This document shows, in pieces, positions 62,295-64,000 of a stretch of 64,000 nt of DNA. Source of the stretch: Paraburkholderia eburnea. GTDB lineage: Bacteria; Pseudomonadota; Gammaproteobacteria; Burkholderiales; Burkholderiaceae. A program made the position numbers and the translations under genes. Each line of letters opens with the position of its first letter. Position 1 is the stretch's first letter. Where the stretch lies: NCBI RefSeq assembly GCF_002917095.1, contig NZ_PQGA01000027.1, positions 1 to 64,000 of the forward strand. Direction: 5' to 3'. The notes under the pieces are model-generated. The model was not told the DNA's origin. It did no database searches and saw only the letters and a program-made list of their open reading frames with translations.

Positions 62295-63506
62295 ATGCGC
62301 GATCTCGACCTGTCTTCGCTGAACCCCGTCCTTTCGTCGTCCGCCGCGCCCGCCTCGGCGCGCGAGGCGGTGCAGGCGCTGCGCGCGTCGCAGATCCGCG
62401 AAGTGGCGAATGCGGGCTTCGGCATTGCCGATGTGCTGCCGTTCTGGTTCGGCGAATCCGATCGCGTGACGCCGGCCTTCATCCGCGAAGCCGCAGCTCA
62501 GGCGCTCACGCGCGGCGACACGTTCTACACCCATAACCTCGGCATTGCGCCGCTGCGCGACGCGCTCTCGCGCTACGTAGGCGAACTGCACGGCGCGACG
62601 CCCGCCGACCATATCGCCGTCACCAGCGCCGGTGTGAATGCGCTGATGCTGGCGGCGCAACTCGTGACGGGCGCGGGCGAGCGCGTCGTCGCCGTGACGC
62701 CGCTTTGGCCCAACCTCGTCGAGATCCCGAAAATCCTGGGGGCGAGCGTCGAAACCGTTGCGCTCGATTATGGTGCGCGCGGCTGGGCGCTCGATCTCGA
62801 CCGCCTGCTCGCCGCGCTCAGGCCCGGCACGAAGCTCCTCATGATCAACTCGCCGAACAACCCGACCGGCTGGGTGATGTCGCGCGACGAGCAGCGCGCC
62901 GTACTGGAGCATTGCCGTCGCCACGGCATCTGGATCGTCGCCGATGAGGTCTATGAGCGCCTTTACTACGGCGCGGCTGGCGAGCGCACCGCGCCGTCGT
63001 TTCTCGATCTCGCCTCGCGTGACGAGCGCTTGATCTGCGTCAATTCATTCTCGAAAGCGTGGCTCATGACGGGCTGGCGCCTGGGCTGGATGGTCGCGCC
63101 GCGCGCGCTCATGGACGATCTGGGCAAGCTCGTCGAGTACAACACATCATGCGCGCCGTCGTTCGTGCAGCAGGCTGGCGTCGTCGCACTGGAGCAGGGC
63201 GAGGCGTCCACGCAGGCGCTCGTGGCCGATCTGCGTGCCTCGCGCGATCACCTGGCGGCGGCGCTCGCGCAGTTGCCGGGCGTCGACGTGAAAGTGCCGC
63301 AGGGCGCCATGTACCTGTTTTTCAGGCTCGCTGGCGCGCAACATAGCCTCGAACTCTGCAAGGCGTTGGTGCGGGAGGCCGGACTGGGCCTCGCGCCGGG
63401 CAGCGCGTTCGGCCCTGAAGGCGAGGGTTTCGTGCGCTGGTGCTATGCGTGCGATCCGGAGCGTCTCGACGCCGGCGTCGCGCGTCTCACGCGTTATCTG
63501 GCGTAA
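62295..63506 (+). CDS. Class I/II pyridoxal-phosphate aminotransferase
   Basis: 403-residue PLP enzyme of the aspartate/alanine transaminase fold. Seen are SPNNPTGWVMSRDEQRAVLEHC, WIVADEVYERLYY, the PLP lysine at about Lys254 in NSFSKAWLMTGWRLGW, and the C-terminal FVRWCYACDPERL with the substrate-binding Arg. It begins with an unusual Ser/Ala-rich stretch. Substrate is unknown; the family includes aspartate, tyrosine and branched-chain transaminases. Confidence 0.88.
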   Translation: MRDLDLSSLNPVLSSSAAPASAREAVQALRASQIREVANAGFGIADVLPFWFGESDRVTPAFIREAAAQALTRGDTFYTHNLGIAPLRDALSRYVGELHGATPADHIAVTSAGVNALMLAAQLVTGAGERVVAVTPLWPNLVEIPKILGASVETVALDYGARGWALDLDRLLAALRPGTKLLMINSPNNPTGWVMSRDEQRAVLEHCRRHGIWIVADEVYERLYYGAAGERTAPSFLDLASRDERLICVNSFSKAWLMTGWRLGWMVAPRALMDDLGKLVEYNTSCAPSFVQQAGVVALEQGEASTQALVADLRASRDHLAAALAQLPGVDVKVPQGAMYLFFRLAGAQHSLELCKALVREAGLGLAPGSAFGPEGEGFVRWCYACDPERLDAGVARLTRYLA

Positions 63507-63902
63507 CGCGGCGCGGCCTGAAGTGGCCAGGCGTGTGCAGAAGCGGAGGCGCCAGGCCGTCGACATGCACCCTGCATCGCGCTTGCCCGCGGATTGATAC
63601 CGCATTGGCATAAACGGGCTAAAACGCGCGTCGCCGCGACTTTACGCCCCCGTGGTTTTTGCGTAAGATGGCGCTCAGTTACGCGATTCCCTGCGGGAAT
63701 TTCGCTGCTCCGTCCGGCTGGGTCTGACACTTTGTCTCTCTCCAAGTGTGCAAAGCGTTGTTTAGCGGCCCCCCGGTGCGTGCTCCCATCAATATGACCG
63801 ATCAGAATCGGGCGAGCGCGTCTCCAGTTCCATATCGTCTTTCGTCTGTCTGATCCGGTTCCCTGAACCTGATTTACCTTACTTAGGGTCTGACCTGGCT
63901 GC
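63507..63902. promoter_or_regulatory. Intergenic region before scpB
   Basis: 396 bases with no gene seen. Small hairpins are present (ATTCCC-TGC-GGGAAT near 63690 and CACTT/AAGTG near 63728-63747), but no clear terminator or riboswitch pattern. It should hold the scpB promoter. Confidence 0.45.
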
Positions 63903-64000
63903 ATGAATACCCAAGAGGCGAAGATCGTCCTCGAGACTGCATTGATCTGTACGCAGGAGCCGCTGAAGCTCGGCGAGCTGCGCAAGCTGTTTGCCGACGA
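63903..64000 (+). CDS. scpB: Segregation and condensation protein ScpB, 5' part
   Basis: First 32 codons of ScpB (MNTQEAKIVLETALICTQEPL, LGELRKLFAD), cut by the window edge. The winged-helix start of ScpB is recognisable: the helix EAKIVLETALICTQEPLKLGEL. ScpB binds ScpA and the SMC complex in chromosome condensation. No Shine-Dalgarno site of note is seen. Confidence 0.85.
   Translation, partial: MNTQEAKIVLETALICTQEPLKLGELRKLFAD

Overview
The window is a high-GC chromosomal segment of a beta-proteobacterium of the Burkholderiaceae, most like Paraburkholderia or Burkholderia. The evidence is the hopanoid hpnJKL genes, the two-subunit arginine succinyltransferase with a complete AST pathway, the cobalamin-riboswitch/cbtBA unit, the family content and the strong third-position GC bias. 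I see no tRNA, rRNA, CRISPR array, prophage or intact insertion sequence. It reads as core chromosome with a few small accessory pieces.

Layout. 1-2560: the 3' end of a hopanoid side-chain operon (hpnJ partial, hpnK, hpnL) joined by ATGA overlaps. 2651-4342: a BamE/OmlA-like lipoprotein and a patatin phospholipase. 4346-5098: a MazEF-type toxin-antitoxin pair with a promoter bracketed by direct repeats. 5122-7112: a degenerate histidine phosphatase divergent from a cobalamin riboswitch that leads cbtB-cbtA. 7330-19424: a contiguous arginine unit made of two permeases and an ATPase, an ArgR-type AraC regulator, astC, the succinyltransferase alpha and beta genes, astD, astB, astE, and a substrate-binding protein followed by a strong terminator. 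Uptake, sensing and catabolism of arginine/ornithine are thus encoded together.

19709-26395: a c-di-GMP/HDOD signalling cluster in which two EAL-HDOD paralogues flank an antisense HDOD-GAF gene and a PAS-GGDEF-EAL gene. 26526-29975: a periplasmic peroxiredoxin, a small membrane protein, a second copy of the lipoprotein, a DUF1232 protein, and a LysE exporter divergent from an Lrp regulator. 30054-37916: an MdtABC-type RND efflux operon on the minus strand, with no outer-membrane channel gene beside it. 38454-41830: an IclR regulator, a hairpin-rich region that may encode a small RNA or leader, a LysR regulator and a short-chain dehydrogenase. 41915-45379: an ammonium transporter divergent from a CHASE3 sensor kinase.

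45393-64000: small conserved genes and regulator-target pairs. These include a DJ-1/PfpI protein, a GNAT enzyme with a lipoprotein, an Rrf2 regulator with an NAD(P)-binding protein sharing one operator, an MscS-family channel, a cysteine dioxygenase divergent from an Lrp regulator, a FUSC transporter, ArfB ribosome rescue, a YdcF protein, a domesticated transposase-like protein, a LysR regulator with an aminotransferase, and the first codons of scpB at the right edge.

The least explained pieces are the run of hairpins and two orphan terminators at 39733-39958, the mirrored EAL-HDOD cluster, several well-defined operators, and a probable one-base frameshift at the start of the cysteine dioxygenase gene. 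All calls come from reading the sequence; no database search was run.
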